The position numbers were made by a program, and so were the translations under genes. From Rheinheimera texasensis DSM 17496 (lineage in GTDB: Bacteria; Pseudomonadota; Gammaproteobacteria; Enterobacterales; Alteromonadaceae): a stretch of DNA of 64,000 nucleotides. The stretch spans positions 1-64,000 of the forward strand of contig NZ_JONU01000015.1 of assembly GCF_000711985.1 (NCBI RefSeq), read 5' to 3'. Positions 53,864 through 63,395 of the stretch are shown here, one piece after another; the first letter of the stretch is position 1; the number at the start of each line of letters is the position of its first letter. The notes beneath the pieces were generated by a model. It had not been told where the DNA came from and ran no database searches. It was given only the letters and a program-made list of their open reading frames with translations.

Positions 53864-56059
53864 TTAGTTCACCGGTGCTTTCAGGCCACGGCGGATCAGC
53901 AGACCATCAGTGGTTGGCTCTTTGCCGCGGAAGGCTTTGTAAGCTTCCATTGGATCTTTGGTGTTACCGACCGACAGGATATTTTTGCGGAAGTTAGCGC
54001 CGTTTTCCAGCTTCAGACCACCTTGTTGCTGCACGAATGCAAAGGCGTCAGCTGCCAGAATTTCCGACCACATATAAGCGTAATAACCGGCTGAGTAGCC
54101 GCCGCCCATCGAGTGGCTGAAGTAAGTCGACTTGTAGCGAGGTGGTACAACCGCTAAATCTACGCCGTGTTTTTTCAGCGCGTCGGCTTCAAATTTTTCC
54201 ACGTCGTCAATTTTGGTGCCGGCCGGAATAGAGTGCCATTCCATATCGACTAATGCCGCGGCCATATATTCCAGCGTGTCGAAACCCTGGTTGAAGCTGC
54301 GTGATTTCATGATTTTCGCCAGCAGTTCGGCCGGGATTGGCTCACCGGTTTTGTAGTGTTTGGCGTAGTTACCAATCACGTCCGGGTGCGCTGCCCAGTC
54401 TTCCTGGAAGGTGGACGGGAATTCAACGAAGTCACGCGATACTGAAGTACCGGCCAGCGTCGGGTATTTCACTTTGGAGAAAATGCCGTGTAAGCCGTGG
54501 CCTAATTCGTGGAAAATGGTGGTGACGTTGTCATAGCTGACCAGCGTTGGTTCGCCGGCCGGGCCTTTTGGAATGTTCATCACGTTAACCACTACTGGCT
54601 TGTCGTTCAGCAGTTCACTTTGCTCGACAAAAGAGCTCATCCAGGCGCCACCGCGTTTGCCTTCACGGGCAAAGTAGTCGGCGTAGAAAATTGCCAGGCT
54701 GGTGCCGTCAGCGTCAAACACTTCATAAGCTTCAACGTCCGGGTGATACACCGGCAAGTCAGGCCGTTTTTTGAAGCTGATACCAAACAGTTTGTTCATG
54801 GTGTAGAACACACCGTCATGTAACACGCGGTTGAATTCGAAGTATGGTTTTACTTCGTTTTCGTCTAAATCGTATTTGGCTTTACGCACTTTCTCGGCGT
54901 AGAACTCCCAGTCCCATGGTTGCAGCTCGAAATTGCCACCGGTCTGTTTGATCATGTCCTGAATAGCTGCCGCTTCTTTTTTGGTGTTTTCCACCACAGT
55001 CGGCGCCATGCTGCCCAGCATGTCCATCACCGCTTTTGGATTTTTCGCCATGCTCTGGTCCAGCGAGAAATGCGCATGGGTGTCAAAGCCGAGTAACTTG
55101 GCGCGTTCGGCACGTATTTGCGCTAAACGGGCGACGATTGGCCGGTTGTCGGTTTCGCCTTTGGTACCACGGTAAGCCGAAGCTTCCCAGATTTGCTGGC
55201 GCAGTTCGCGGTTTTCCAGCTGAGCTAACGCTGGCTGACGCGTGGTGTTGGTGATTTCAATCACATACTTGCCGTCCTGACCTTTGGCCTTGGCGCCTTC
55301 AGCGGCGGCAGCGATTTCAGCGTCTGAGAAACCAGCCAGTTTGGCTTTGTCATCAACAAAAATCGCGATGTCTTTGGTGATTTGCAGCAGGTTCTGGCTG
55401 AACTTAGTGGTCAGTTTTGAACTTTCTTCGTTCAGGGCGCGAATTTGGGTTTTCTGTTCGTCGTTGAGCAGTGCACCGGCGCGGACAAAACGCTCATAAG
55501 TCACTTCAGTCAGACGCAGCGATTCCGGGTCCAGGTTCAGGCTGGCACGGTTGTCATACACCGCTTTGACGCGGGCGAACAGCGTTGGGTTCAGGTTGAT
55601 GTTGTCGCTGTGCGCTGCCAGTTTTGGTGAGATCTCAGCCTGGATTTTCAGGATCTCAGCATTGCTGTTTGAACCTGACAGGTTGAAGAAAATACCGCTG
55701 GCGCGGCCGAGTAAGTCGCCGGTTTTTTCCATCGCCACGATAGTATTTTCAAAAGTCGCAGGTTCAGCGTTGTTGGCGATCGCTTCGATTTCTTTGGCAT
55801 GTTCTTCAATGCCTTGCAGCATGGCAGGCAGGAAATGCTCAGTTTTGATTTTGTCGAATTCCGGCGCCTGATATTGCAGCGAGCTGCGTTTCAGTAACGG
55901 ATTCTCAGCAGCTACTGCGGCCGGTGCTGTTTCAGTTTTGGCGGCTGCAGCTTCGGCCGGTGCTGCAGCTTTTTGCTCTGGCGCGGCTGGTTTATTGTCC
56001 GTACAGGCACCTAATGCCAATACAGTGGCGACTGTGGTCGCAACAAGAGTTTTTTTCAT
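53864..56059 (-). CDS. dcp: M3-family dipeptidyl carboxypeptidase, lipoprotein (Dcp)
   Basis: This 731-residue zinc metallopeptidase has a lipobox (LALGAC, Cys19) after a signal peptide, an Ala/Pro/Lys linker (20-55), and the M3 catalytic domain with HELGH (about residue 515) in FHELGHGLHG. Conserved C-terminal segments are MGGGYSAGYYAYMWSE and KAFRGKEP. It removes C-terminal dipeptides and, from the lipobox, should work in the periplasm. ATG 56059 is preferred over the open frame start at 56077. It is the paralogue of prlC 4 kb away. Confidence 0.93.
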   Translation of the reverse strand: MKKTLVATTVATVLALGACTDNKPAAPEQKAAAPAEAAAAKTETAPAAVAAENPLLKRSSLQYQAPEFDKIKTEHFLPAMLQGIEEHAKEIEAIANNAEPATFENTIVAMEKTGDLLGRASGIFFNLSGSNSNAEILKIQAEISPKLAAHSDNINLNPTLFARVKAVYDNRASLNLDPESLRLTEVTYERFVRAGALLNDEQKTQIRALNEESSKLTTKFSQNLLQITKDIAIFVDDKAKLAGFSDAEIAAAAEGAKAKGQDGKYVIEITNTTRQPALAQLENRELRQQIWEASAYRGTKGETDNRPIVARLAQIRAERAKLLGFDTHAHFSLDQSMAKNPKAVMDMLGSMAPTVVENTKKEAAAIQDMIKQTGGNFELQPWDWEFYAEKVRKAKYDLDENEVKPYFEFNRVLHDGVFYTMNKLFGISFKKRPDLPVYHPDVEAYEVFDADGTSLAIFYADYFAREGKRGGAWMSSFVEQSELLNDKPVVVNVMNIPKGPAGEPTLVSYDNVTTIFHELGHGLHGIFSKVKYPTLAGTSVSRDFVEFPSTFQEDWAAHPDVIGNYAKHYKTGEPIPAELLAKIMKSRSFNQGFDTLEYMAAALVDMEWHSIPAGTKIDDVEKFEADALKKHGVDLAVVPPRYKSTYFSHSMGGGYSAGYYAYMWSEILAADAFAFVQQQGGLKLENGANFRKNILSVGNTKDPMEAYKAFRGKEPTTDGLLIRRGLKAPVN

Positions 56060-56198
56060 CGTGGAGTCCTCTGGCACAGAAGTTTGACTATGGTTATCTC
56101 TGGAATGGGTGTCCCGAGTATGCCAAATACTGTGACAATATCACGAATTTTTTGCAGCCAATGGCAGGCAAACTGCGCCGAATGGAGATAAGCACGGG

Positions 56199-56915
56199 GT
56201 GAAATGGAACAAATGGCTGCGATGTCTCAGGTTTGGTGCTTTGCTGGGTGGTTTCAGCCTGTTCTGTGGTCTGGCTACGGCAGCTCAGCCCGTCATGCAT
56301 ATCGGCACGCTGACACAAGTGTCGCCGCAGCATCCGCTGGTATTAAAACTGCAACAGGCTTATCAGAATATTGGTCTGCAGATGCAGCTGGAAACCATGC
56401 CATTGGAAAGATTACGTCTCGAAGCGGCCCGTGGTGTGTTGGTCGATGGCAATCTGGCTGCTGCGGCGAGTTTGCAGCAAGTGATCCCCGAGCTAATCCG
56501 CATTCCGGTGCAGGTTTATCAGCTGGAGTTAACGGCATTTGTCCGTGACCCTCAGCTCAAACCGGCGCAATGGGCTGATTTGCCATCGTTGCGGGTCAGT
56601 TACATGGCAGGCATGTTGTCTGTGGAGGCGCGGTTAAAACAACATCAGGTCAAAGCACTGACTGCGGCGCTGACGCTGGAACAGGCGTTGCAGTATGTGG
56701 CCAAAGGCCGGGTTGATGTGGCGGTTTTGCCGAGGGCTGAAGCCGAATATGTTTTGCGGCAGTTGCCAAACTTAAAGCTGCAGGTGGTATTGCCAGCACT
56801 GGAACAATTACCGATGTATCACTACATTCATCAGAAGCATCAGGCGCTGGTTGGTCCGCTGACCGCGCAATTACAACAAATCATGGCGCCAGTCGAGACG
56901 ACCGGACCGCAATAA
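56199..56915 (+). CDS. Periplasmic solute-binding protein (type 2 fold)
   Basis: This 238-residue exported protein has a signal peptide (about 1-28, cleavage near ATA-A) and a small bilobal binding-protein pattern, including LVLKLQQAYQNIGLQMQLETMPLERL and a second lobe with LEQALQYVAKGRVDVAVLPRAEAEYV. It resembles SBP_bac_3-type proteins, but no transporter genes are adjacent. It may feed the sensor protein two genes downstream, which is a speculation from proximity. The start is GTG 56199, with GGAG 11 bases upstream. Confidence 0.75.
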   Translation: MKWNKWLRCLRFGALLGGFSLFCGLATAAQPVMHIGTLTQVSPQHPLVLKLQQAYQNIGLQMQLETMPLERLRLEAARGVLVDGNLAAAASLQQVIPELIRIPVQVYQLELTAFVRDPQLKPAQWADLPSLRVSYMAGMLSVEARLKQHQVKALTAALTLEQALQYVAKGRVDVAVLPRAEAEYVLRQLPNLKLQVVLPALEQLPMYHYIHQKHQALVGPLTAQLQQIMAPVETTGPQ

Positions 56916-56927
56916 GCGGAGCTTTGT

Positions 56928-57362
56928 ATGTATCGCATGACCGAAGTGGAACTGACAGATCCGGCCTTGTTGGCCTTGTTTGCCAAACTGGCTGACGCCT
57001 TAGGCCATTCGCAGGAGCAGGAACCGGAAAAGCTCAGCTTTGAGGAAGCCGGTTTATTGCTTGCTGTGGTGGCCTGGCATGATGGTCATGCGGTTGGTTG
57101 TGGTCTGTTGCGGCGCGAAGATGCCAACCGGGCCGAAATCAAACGGATGTATTCCAGTGAGCCTGGTGTTGGTTCGGCCATGTTACACTATCTGGAACAA
57201 AAAGCGCGCAGCCAGGGGTTCAGTTCAGTGCTGGCCACTGCACGCATCATCAACAGTAAAGCGCTGAACTTTTATCTGCATAAAGGTTTTAAAAAATGTC
57301 CCTCCTATGGCAAATATCGCTACAGCTCCCAAACCTTCAGCATGGAAAAACCATTGAATTAA
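56928..57362 (+). CDS. GNAT-family N-acetyltransferase
   Basis: This 144-residue GNAT protein has acetyl-CoA-binding residues around EIKRMYSSEPGVGSAML and the end ATARIINSKALNFYLHKGF, typical of the fold. The Q/R-x-x-G-x-G/A loop is imperfect (EPGVGSA). CGGAG lies before ATG 56928. It is 12 bases after the solute-binding gene and 22 bases before the EAL gene, so a short operon is likely. Confidence 0.83.
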   Translation: MYRMTEVELTDPALLALFAKLADALGHSQEQEPEKLSFEEAGLLLAVVAWHDGHAVGCGLLRREDANRAEIKRMYSSEPGVGSAMLHYLEQKARSQGFSSVLATARIINSKALNFYLHKGFKKCPSYGKYRYSSQTFSMEKPLN

Positions 57363-57384
57363 CCGCAGTGCCGGAGTGGGTACT

Positions 57385-59991
57385 TTGAAATCACCGCTGG
57401 TCCTGCCCAAAGCGTTGTGGCTGAGCGGTCTGGTATTGCTGGCTGTAGTCGCCCTGTGCCTGTCTCTGATGTTTGGCAGTGGCCGTGACGACCTGGCGCC
57501 GCAGCCGGTACAGGTCTGGTTGTTACAGGACGCTGCGGTGCAAAGCCCGCAGCAAGCCCGACAAATCCCGCCTGAACGCTGGCAATTGCTAGCAGATCCG
57601 GGGCGGCCGCTCGGCTATGGCCTTGGCACCCTCTGGTTCCGGCTGGTGCTGGAACCGCGGGATGATTATGTGTTATCGCTCGATGCCCCCTTTCTGGACG
57701 AAGTGGATTTTTATCTGCTGAAGCCCGACGATCAGCTGCAACTGCAGATGCTGACTGGCGACCAGCGACCTTTTGCTAACCGGCTGATCCCGGTCAGCAG
57801 CCTGATGTTCCCGGTTGAAGCCAGCTGGCAACAGGACAAAACCGAACTACTACTGCGGCTGAATAATGTCGGCCAGAGTGTGTTGCCACTGCGTTATGTG
57901 GCGAAAGACGCAGCGCTGCAACAAGCGTCGCGTCAGCAAATGTTGCATAGTTTTTTCCTCGGTATCTTGTTATTTGCCGCATTGCTCGCGGTATTACTGG
58001 CAACTGTGACCCGTCAGCACAGTCTGCATCTGTTTAGTGGTCTGCTGCTGTGTATCACCGCAGTGCAGGCTGAGCTCAACGGCTTGCCTTTTCAGTGGTT
58101 GTGGCCAGAGACACCGGGTTGGAACCGTCTGACTGAATGGTGTTTACCGCTTGCAGTATTTAGCTGCAGTGGTTTTGTCCGCAGTTACTTTCAGCTGAAA
58201 GCCGGCTGGTTAGCACGGTTGTTTGGCTTGCTGATGGCATCGGCGGTGTTGTTGTTTGCGGCGACGCAAATTAGTGCATTGTTGCAGTCTTATGCCTGGC
58301 AGAGTCAGCTGAAACAGCTGGCGGTGTATCTGATGCAGCTGTGTGTGCTTGCGACGTTAATCACGGGGCTGTGGATGCTGAAAACCCAGCGGCGCAAAGC
58401 GGTGTTGTTTTTGTTGCCGATGTCGGTGCTGATGCTCAGTGTGGTGCTGGCTGCGTTGCGCGCTTTGGGTTTTATCGCCGAATCGGCACTAACACGCTCA
58501 GCACTGGAGCTGGGGACCACTTTGGCTGCTGTGTTGATGACCAGCAGTCTGGTGCTCGGCATTTATCTGGAAAAAGCCTGGCAGGCGCAAGTGCAACAAG
58601 CCTTGCTGGAGCGTAACGAGCAGCTCAGTAAACTACAGCAGCTGGAACTGAACCGCTCGAAAATCGCGCCTTTTTATGGCCTGGGGTCGCGGCTGGCGCT
58701 GGTGGAACTGCTCAATCATGAGCTGCAGCAGCACAGGTCGCGTTACCGATTGTTATTGCTCGAATTTAAGCAATATAGCCGGATTGAAGCGGTGCTGGGC
58801 CGGCGGCAGGCGACTGCGATAGTCAATGCCTACGTCGACTCGTTGCTGGTGTTATGCCAGCGCCACGGCACTGCGGTGGTGAGTCTTGGTGCGGCGCGCC
58901 ATCAGACCTTATTTTCGTTGGCGACGGACCGTTTCGCGCTGTTAGTCCAGCAAACAGATTTTGTGCCGGTGCTGACCGGCATCCGCAAACTGCTGCATCA
59001 GAAATTCACCGTCGATGGCTTTACGCCGGACTTTAAACCGCATTATGCCTCAGTCACAGTCAGCAGCGAGTTTGGTCAGGACGCGGAAGAGCTGATAGCG
59101 CATGCAGCGCTGGCAATTACTTTTGTACAAAAGACTGCCGGGCACCTTGGCTATCAACATCAGCTTGGCGCAGACAGCCGGCATCGGCTGGCGTTGGTGG
59201 CAGGGCTGGCGCACGCCTGTAATGCCGGCCAGTTCAGTTTGTTGTTTCAGCCGTTGCTGCAGGTGAATACGCAGCAGCCGTTTGGTGCCGAGGCCTTTAT
59301 CCGCTGGCAACATCCGCAGTTTGGCCCGGTATCGCCGGCCGTGTTTATTCCGCTGGCGGAAGAGGCAGGGTTGATGAGTACTATCACCGCCTGGGTGTAT
59401 AAAGAAGTGCGTAAAGTGCAGAATCAGTGGCTGGAACTGGGAATCAGATTGCCAATCTCAATGAACCTGTCGGCGCAGGATTTAGAAAATCCGGCGCTGA
59501 TCAACAGCATCCTGCAGCATGAACAAAAATATCCGCCGGCGCAGCGGGTGAAGTTTGAACTGGCAGAAAGCGCGCTGGCCCCCGATTCCCCCGCCGTGCA
59601 CAAGTCGCTGCAGTTACTGAAACAGGCTGGCAGCATTCTGGTGATGGACGATTTTGGTGCCGGGCAGTCGATGCTGACCAAACTCGGTAATTTACCGGTC
59701 AGCGAACTGAAAATTGATATGGCGCTGCTGACCATGCTGGATACTCACCGCGAGCAGCTGTTGGCTGGTGCTATCAAGCTGGGTAAAGCGCTGGAGATGA
59801 CAGTGATTTGTGAAGGCGTCGAGCAGCAGCGGCAGCTGGATTTCCTCACCTTAAACGGCATCGACGCCGTACAGGGCTATCTGATTGCCCGGCCAATGCC
59901 GGCGGCTGACGTGCCGCGCTGGCTGGCAAAACAGCAAGCCCAGGAAGCTTTGCCGGTGAATCAGACCCAGCAAGCCTTAAGTAACCGGTAG
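57385..59991 (+). CDS. 7TMR-DISM membrane protein with degenerate GGDEF and EAL domains
   Basis: This 868-residue protein has an N-terminal span, a 7TMR-DISMED2-type periplasmic domain (about 35-170), a seven-span 7TMR-DISM region (about 185-395), a coiled coil, a degenerate GGDEF domain (about 430-590, ATDRFALL instead of GGDEF) and an EAL domain (about 610-850). The EAL signature reads EAF (Glu636), DDFGAGQS (about 755) and EGVE (about 810), so c-di-GMP phosphodiesterase activity remains possible. TTG 57385 is preferred because GGAG (57373-57376) is eight bases away; GTG 57376 overlaps it. Confidence 0.85.
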   Translation: MKSPLVLPKALWLSGLVLLAVVALCLSLMFGSGRDDLAPQPVQVWLLQDAAVQSPQQARQIPPERWQLLADPGRPLGYGLGTLWFRLVLEPRDDYVLSLDAPFLDEVDFYLLKPDDQLQLQMLTGDQRPFANRLIPVSSLMFPVEASWQQDKTELLLRLNNVGQSVLPLRYVAKDAALQQASRQQMLHSFFLGILLFAALLAVLLATVTRQHSLHLFSGLLLCITAVQAELNGLPFQWLWPETPGWNRLTEWCLPLAVFSCSGFVRSYFQLKAGWLARLFGLLMASAVLLFAATQISALLQSYAWQSQLKQLAVYLMQLCVLATLITGLWMLKTQRRKAVLFLLPMSVLMLSVVLAALRALGFIAESALTRSALELGTTLAAVLMTSSLVLGIYLEKAWQAQVQQALLERNEQLSKLQQLELNRSKIAPFYGLGSRLALVELLNHELQQHRSRYRLLLLEFKQYSRIEAVLGRRQATAIVNAYVDSLLVLCQRHGTAVVSLGAARHQTLFSLATDRFALLVQQTDFVPVLTGIRKLLHQKFTVDGFTPDFKPHYASVTVSSEFGQDAEELIAHAALAITFVQKTAGHLGYQHQLGADSRHRLALVAGLAHACNAGQFSLLFQPLLQVNTQQPFGAEAFIRWQHPQFGPVSPAVFIPLAEEAGLMSTITAWVYKEVRKVQNQWLELGIRLPISMNLSAQDLENPALINSILQHEQKYPPAQRVKFELAESALAPDSPAVHKSLQLLKQAGSILVMDDFGAGQSMLTKLGNLPVSELKIDMALLTMLDTHREQLLAGAIKLGKALEMTVICEGVEQQRQLDFLTLNGIDAVQGYLIARPMPAADVPRWLAKQQAQEALPVNQTQQALSNR

Positions 59992-60015
59992 TCCGGGCCG
60001 TTGGATCTGTGCCAG

Positions 60016-60047
60016 CCCTTGAGATGCGCGCTGTGCTGCCCCATTAT
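60016..60047 (+). promoter_or_regulatory. Predicted heat-shock (sigma-32) promoter of the prlC operon
   Basis: CCCTTGAGA (60016-60024) and CCCCATTAT (60039-60047) match the sigma-32 boxes CTTGAAA and CCCCATNTA with a 14-base spacer. It lies about 50 bases upstream of prlC. Heat-shock control of opdA (prlC)-yhiQ (rsmJ) is known in Salmonella. Confidence 0.75.
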
Positions 60048-60097
60048 ATGTTTATCTCCGGCCCGGTGTGCGGGCGCTTCGACTTTGCAGGTTCGCT

Positions 60098-62134
60098 ATG
60101 AGCAACATCCTTTTAGAATTTACCGGTTTACCTCCTTTTAGTCAGATCACGCCCGATGCGGTCAAGCCGGCGGTTGAACAAGCCTTAGAGCGCTGCCGAG
60201 CTGCAGTGGAGCAGGCAGTGGCCACCCGGCCGGTCAGCTGGCAGAGCTTGTGCGCCACTGAAGAAAGCGCTGATCATTTAAGCCGGCTCTGGTCGCCGGT
60301 CTCGCATTTAAATTCGGTGCTGTCGTCACCGGAACTGCGGGAAGCGTACGAAAGCTGCCTGCCGCTGTTATCTGATTACAGCACCTGGGTCGGCCAGCAT
60401 GAAGGCTTGTATCAGGCTTATCAGGAACTGGCACAAAGTGCTGAATACGCCACGCTGACGCCGGCGCAGCAAAAAGTCATTCAGAACGCACTGCGCGATT
60501 TCAAATTGTCCGGCATAGGCCTGCCGGAGGCGAAAAAACAACGCTACGGCGAAATTCAGAGCCGCAGTTCGGATTTAGCGTCCACCTTCTCGAATCATTG
60601 TCTGGACGCCACCCAAGCCTGGTTTAAGCAAGTCACTGATGTCACAGAATTAACCGGTTTGCCGGAAGATGCCTTGTTGGCAGCACAGGAAGCGGCGCAG
60701 GCGCGTGAAGTTGAAGGTTATGTGTTTACGCTGGAATTCCCCAGTTACATTGCGGTGATGACCTATGCCGACAATGCCGCGCTACGGCAGGAAATGTACA
60801 GCGCCTACTGCACCCGCGCTTCGGATCAAGGCCCGACCGCCGGTCAGTTTGATAACAGCCCGCTGATTGAAGAAACGCTGGCACTGCGGCACGAACTGGC
60901 GCAATTACTTGATTTTAATAACGCCGCGGAAGAATCACTCGCCACCAAAATGGCCGAAAGCCCACAACAAGTGCTGGATTTCCTCGAAGATTTGGCCCGT
61001 CGTGCTAAACCGCAGGCGCAGCAGGATTTGGCCGAGCTCACGGCATTTGCCAAAGCTGAATATGGTGTCGGTGAACTGAATGCCTGGGATGTAACCTATT
61101 ACGCTGAAAAACTGAAAATGGCGAAATATGCCATCAATGACGAACTGCTGCGGCCATATTTCCCACAGCCAAAAGTGCTGGCCGGTTTGTTTACCGTACT
61201 GAACAAACTGTTCGGTGTCACAGTCACAGAGCGCGCTGGCGTCGATGTATGGCATCCGGATGTGCAGTTCTTTGATATTCATGATGAAAGCGGTGCGCTG
61301 CGCGGTAGTTTTTACCTCGATTTATACGCGCGGGCGAAAAAACGTGGTGGCGCCTGGATGGACGACTGTCAGGGTCGCCGCCATCGCGCCGACGGCAGTC
61401 TGCAGCATCCGGTGGCTTATCTGACCTGTAATTTCAACAAACCGGTCGGTGGCAAACCGGCGCTGTTTACCCATGACGAAGTGGTGACGCTGTTCCACGA
61501 ATTTGGCCATGGTTTGCATCATATGCTGACGCAGGTCGATGCCAGTGCTGTTGCCGGTATTAACGGCGTGCCGTGGGATGCGGTCGAGCTGCCGAGCCAG
61601 TTTATGGAAAACTGGTGCTGGTCGCCGGAAGCCTTGGCGATTATTTCCGGTCACTATGAAAGCGGTGAACCGCTGCCACAGGCGCTGTTGGATAAAATGC
61701 TGGCGGCAAAGAATTTCCAGAGCGCGATGTTCTTAGTGCGGCAGCTTGAGTTTGCCCTGTTTGATTTCCGTTTACACGCGGAATATGACCCAGCCCAAGG
61801 TGGTCGGGTGCAGCAGCTGCTGGACGATGTGCGCAGCCAGGTGTCGGTAATAGTGCCGCCACGCTTTAACCGCTTCCAGCATAGCTTCAGCCATATTTTT
61901 GCCGGTGGCTATGGCGCCGGTTATTACAGTTATCTGTGGGCCGAAGTGTTGTCGGCCGATGCGTTCAGCCGTTTTGAAGAAGAGGGTATTTTTAACGCCG
62001 CGACCGGCCGGGATTTTCTGCATTGCATTCTGGAGCGTGGCGGCAGCGCCGAGCCTATGGAACTGTTTAAAGCCTTCCGGGGCCGTGAGCCGTCCAATGC
62101 CGCCTTATTACGGCATATGGGCATTGCGGCATGA
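60098..62134 (+). CDS. prlC: Oligopeptidase A (PrlC/OpdA)
   Basis: This 678-residue cytoplasmic M3 zinc peptidase has HEFGHGLHH at about residue 467 and the C-terminal FAGGYGAGYYSYLWAEVLSADAFSRF. The length matches E. coli OpdA (680). It degrades signal peptides and short peptides. The open frame starts at 60068, but ATG 60098 starts the family N-terminus. It overlaps the downstream lipoprotein gene as ATGA. See the heat-shock promoter at 60016-60047. Confidence 0.96.
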   Translation: MSNILLEFTGLPPFSQITPDAVKPAVEQALERCRAAVEQAVATRPVSWQSLCATEESADHLSRLWSPVSHLNSVLSSPELREAYESCLPLLSDYSTWVGQHEGLYQAYQELAQSAEYATLTPAQQKVIQNALRDFKLSGIGLPEAKKQRYGEIQSRSSDLASTFSNHCLDATQAWFKQVTDVTELTGLPEDALLAAQEAAQAREVEGYVFTLEFPSYIAVMTYADNAALRQEMYSAYCTRASDQGPTAGQFDNSPLIEETLALRHELAQLLDFNNAAEESLATKMAESPQQVLDFLEDLARRAKPQAQQDLAELTAFAKAEYGVGELNAWDVTYYAEKLKMAKYAINDELLRPYFPQPKVLAGLFTVLNKLFGVTVTERAGVDVWHPDVQFFDIHDESGALRGSFYLDLYARAKKRGGAWMDDCQGRRHRADGSLQHPVAYLTCNFNKPVGGKPALFTHDEVVTLFHEFGHGLHHMLTQVDASAVAGINGVPWDAVELPSQFMENWCWSPEALAIISGHYESGEPLPQALLDKMLAAKNFQSAMFLVRQLEFALFDFRLHAEYDPAQGGRVQQLLDDVRSQVSVIVPPRFNRFQHSFSHIFAGGYGAGYYSYLWAEVLSADAFSRFEEEGIFNAATGRDFLHCILERGGSAEPMELFKAFRGREPSNAALLRHMGIAA

Positions 62135-62664
62135 CATCGCGCCCGACACTGAGTGCGATGCTGTACGCGGCGGCCTGGCTCAGCAGCGGTTTGTGGCTTG
62201 CTGGCTGCAGCCCGGCACCAAACACAGGCGCTGCGGCGCCTGCAACTTCGAAGGAGCCTGTGATGGCGCAACTCCCTCCACAAGAAATTCCACCACAACA
62301 AACGCCACCACAAGCAGCGCCGGTCTCGGTGCCGGCCGCAACGGCCAACCATGTCGCCGAATCTGCCGCGTTGTTTGCTGAGATCAAAGCCATGGTCGGC
62401 ACCGCCGCGGCGAGCGAGCCGGCGCAGTGCAAAAAAGTTGGCTTTGGCCATAAACCCTGCGGCGGGCCGGCGTCTTACCTGATTTATTCCACGCAAGGGC
62501 TGGATGAAACGTCATTGCTGCAAAAAGTATCACGTTACAACCAGCTGATGCAGGCTGAACAGCAGCGGCTCGGTCTGGTGTCAGATTGCGCTGTAGTACC
62601 TGAGCCTGGCGTGGCTTTAGTCGGTGGTTTTTGTGTGGCGAGCGGCACCGGCGATACTTTTTGA
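62131..62664 (+). CDS. Small lipoprotein of unknown function (GHKPCGGP motif)
   Basis: This 177-residue lipoprotein has lipobox LAGC (near residue 26) and a Pro/Gln-rich linker (about 45-70). A conserved-looking domain includes CKKVGFGHKPCGGPASYLIYS (about 99-119) and CAVVPEPGVALVGGFC, with four Cys that could pair. No function is known to me. ATG 62131 overlaps prlC. It lies inside the prlC-rsmJ operon, where E. coli has no gene. Confidence 0.78.
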   Translation: MTSRPTLSAMLYAAAWLSSGLWLAGCSPAPNTGAAAPATSKEPVMAQLPPQEIPPQQTPPQAAPVSVPAATANHVAESAALFAEIKAMVGTAAASEPAQCKKVGFGHKPCGGPASYLIYSTQGLDETSLLQKVSRYNQLMQAEQQRLGLVSDCAVVPEPGVALVGGFCVASGTGDTF

Positions 62665-62687
62665 AGGACTGACAGGAACAGAGTCTG

Positions 62688-63395
62688 ATGGTCGAACAAT
62701 TCAACAGTATTTATCAACGCGCTGCTGAGCGAAAAGGCGGCACAGCGGCGCTGGAAGCCTTATTAGGGCAGCCGCTCAGTCCCGCGCAATTACAGCGTTA
62801 CAGCAATGCCGACTGGCTTAGCGCCTTTAGCAAAAAAGTATTCCAGAGTGGTTTTGTCTGGCGGGTGGTAGAGCAAAAATGGCCAGGCTTTCGTGAGGTG
62901 TTTTTTGACTTTGTGCCGGAAAAAATCCTGCTGTTGTCGGATGAAATGCTGGCAGAAAAAGCCGCAGATCCACGCATTATCCGCAACGCCGGCAAAGTGT
63001 TGAGTATTCAGGCCAATGCGCTGATGATCCATGAGCTGGAGCAGGAGCACGGCTCTTTTGTCGAATTGATCGCACAGTGGCCGGGGGAACGCATTATTGA
63101 GTTATGGGCGCTGTTGAAAAAACGTGGGGCCCGGCTTGGCGGTAATACCGGCGCTTATAGTTTGAGGGCTATGGGTAAAGACACTTTTTTACTCAGTCAG
63201 GATGTGGAAGCTTATCTGCGCGCTTATCAGGTGATTGACGGGGGCCTCAGCAGTCAAAGCAGTCTGAAAAAAATTCAGGCGCAGTTTAACGACTGGCAGC
63301 AACAATCCGGCCGGCCTTTGCAGCAAATCAGCCAGATTGTGTCGCTCAGTGTTGGCGACAACCGCGTCGGTTTTAGCCGGGCACAGGCCGACTGA
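62688..63395 (+). CDS. Tag-like DNA-3-methyladenine glycosylase I family protein
   Basis: This 235-residue protein has the Tag family (COG2818) pattern: [50 protein letters not shown] and the C-terminal [26 protein letters not shown]. Tag removes 3-methyladenine from DNA by a helix-hairpin-helix fold. The N-terminal Cys and His that bind zinc in E. coli Tag are not visible, so a true glycosylase role is uncertain. ATG 62688 follows the lipoprotein by 23 bases; the stop overlaps rsmJ (TGATG). Confidence 0.75.
   Translation: MVEQFNSIYQRAAERKGGTAALEALLGQPLSPAQLQRYSNADWLSAFSKKVFQSGFVWRVVEQKWPGFREVFFDFVPEKILLLSDEMLAEKAADPRIIRNAGKVLSIQANALMIHELEQEHGSFVELIAQWPGERIIELWALLKKRGARLGGNTGAYSLRAMGKDTFLLSQDVEAYLRAYQVIDGGLSSQSSLKKIQAQFNDWQQQSGRPLQQISQIVSLSVGDNRVGFSRAQAD

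Noticed and set aside
61930-62496. 188-codon minus-strand frame spanning the prlC-lipoprotein junction
   Set aside because: It crosses two well-supported overlapping plus-strand genes and has no family pattern.
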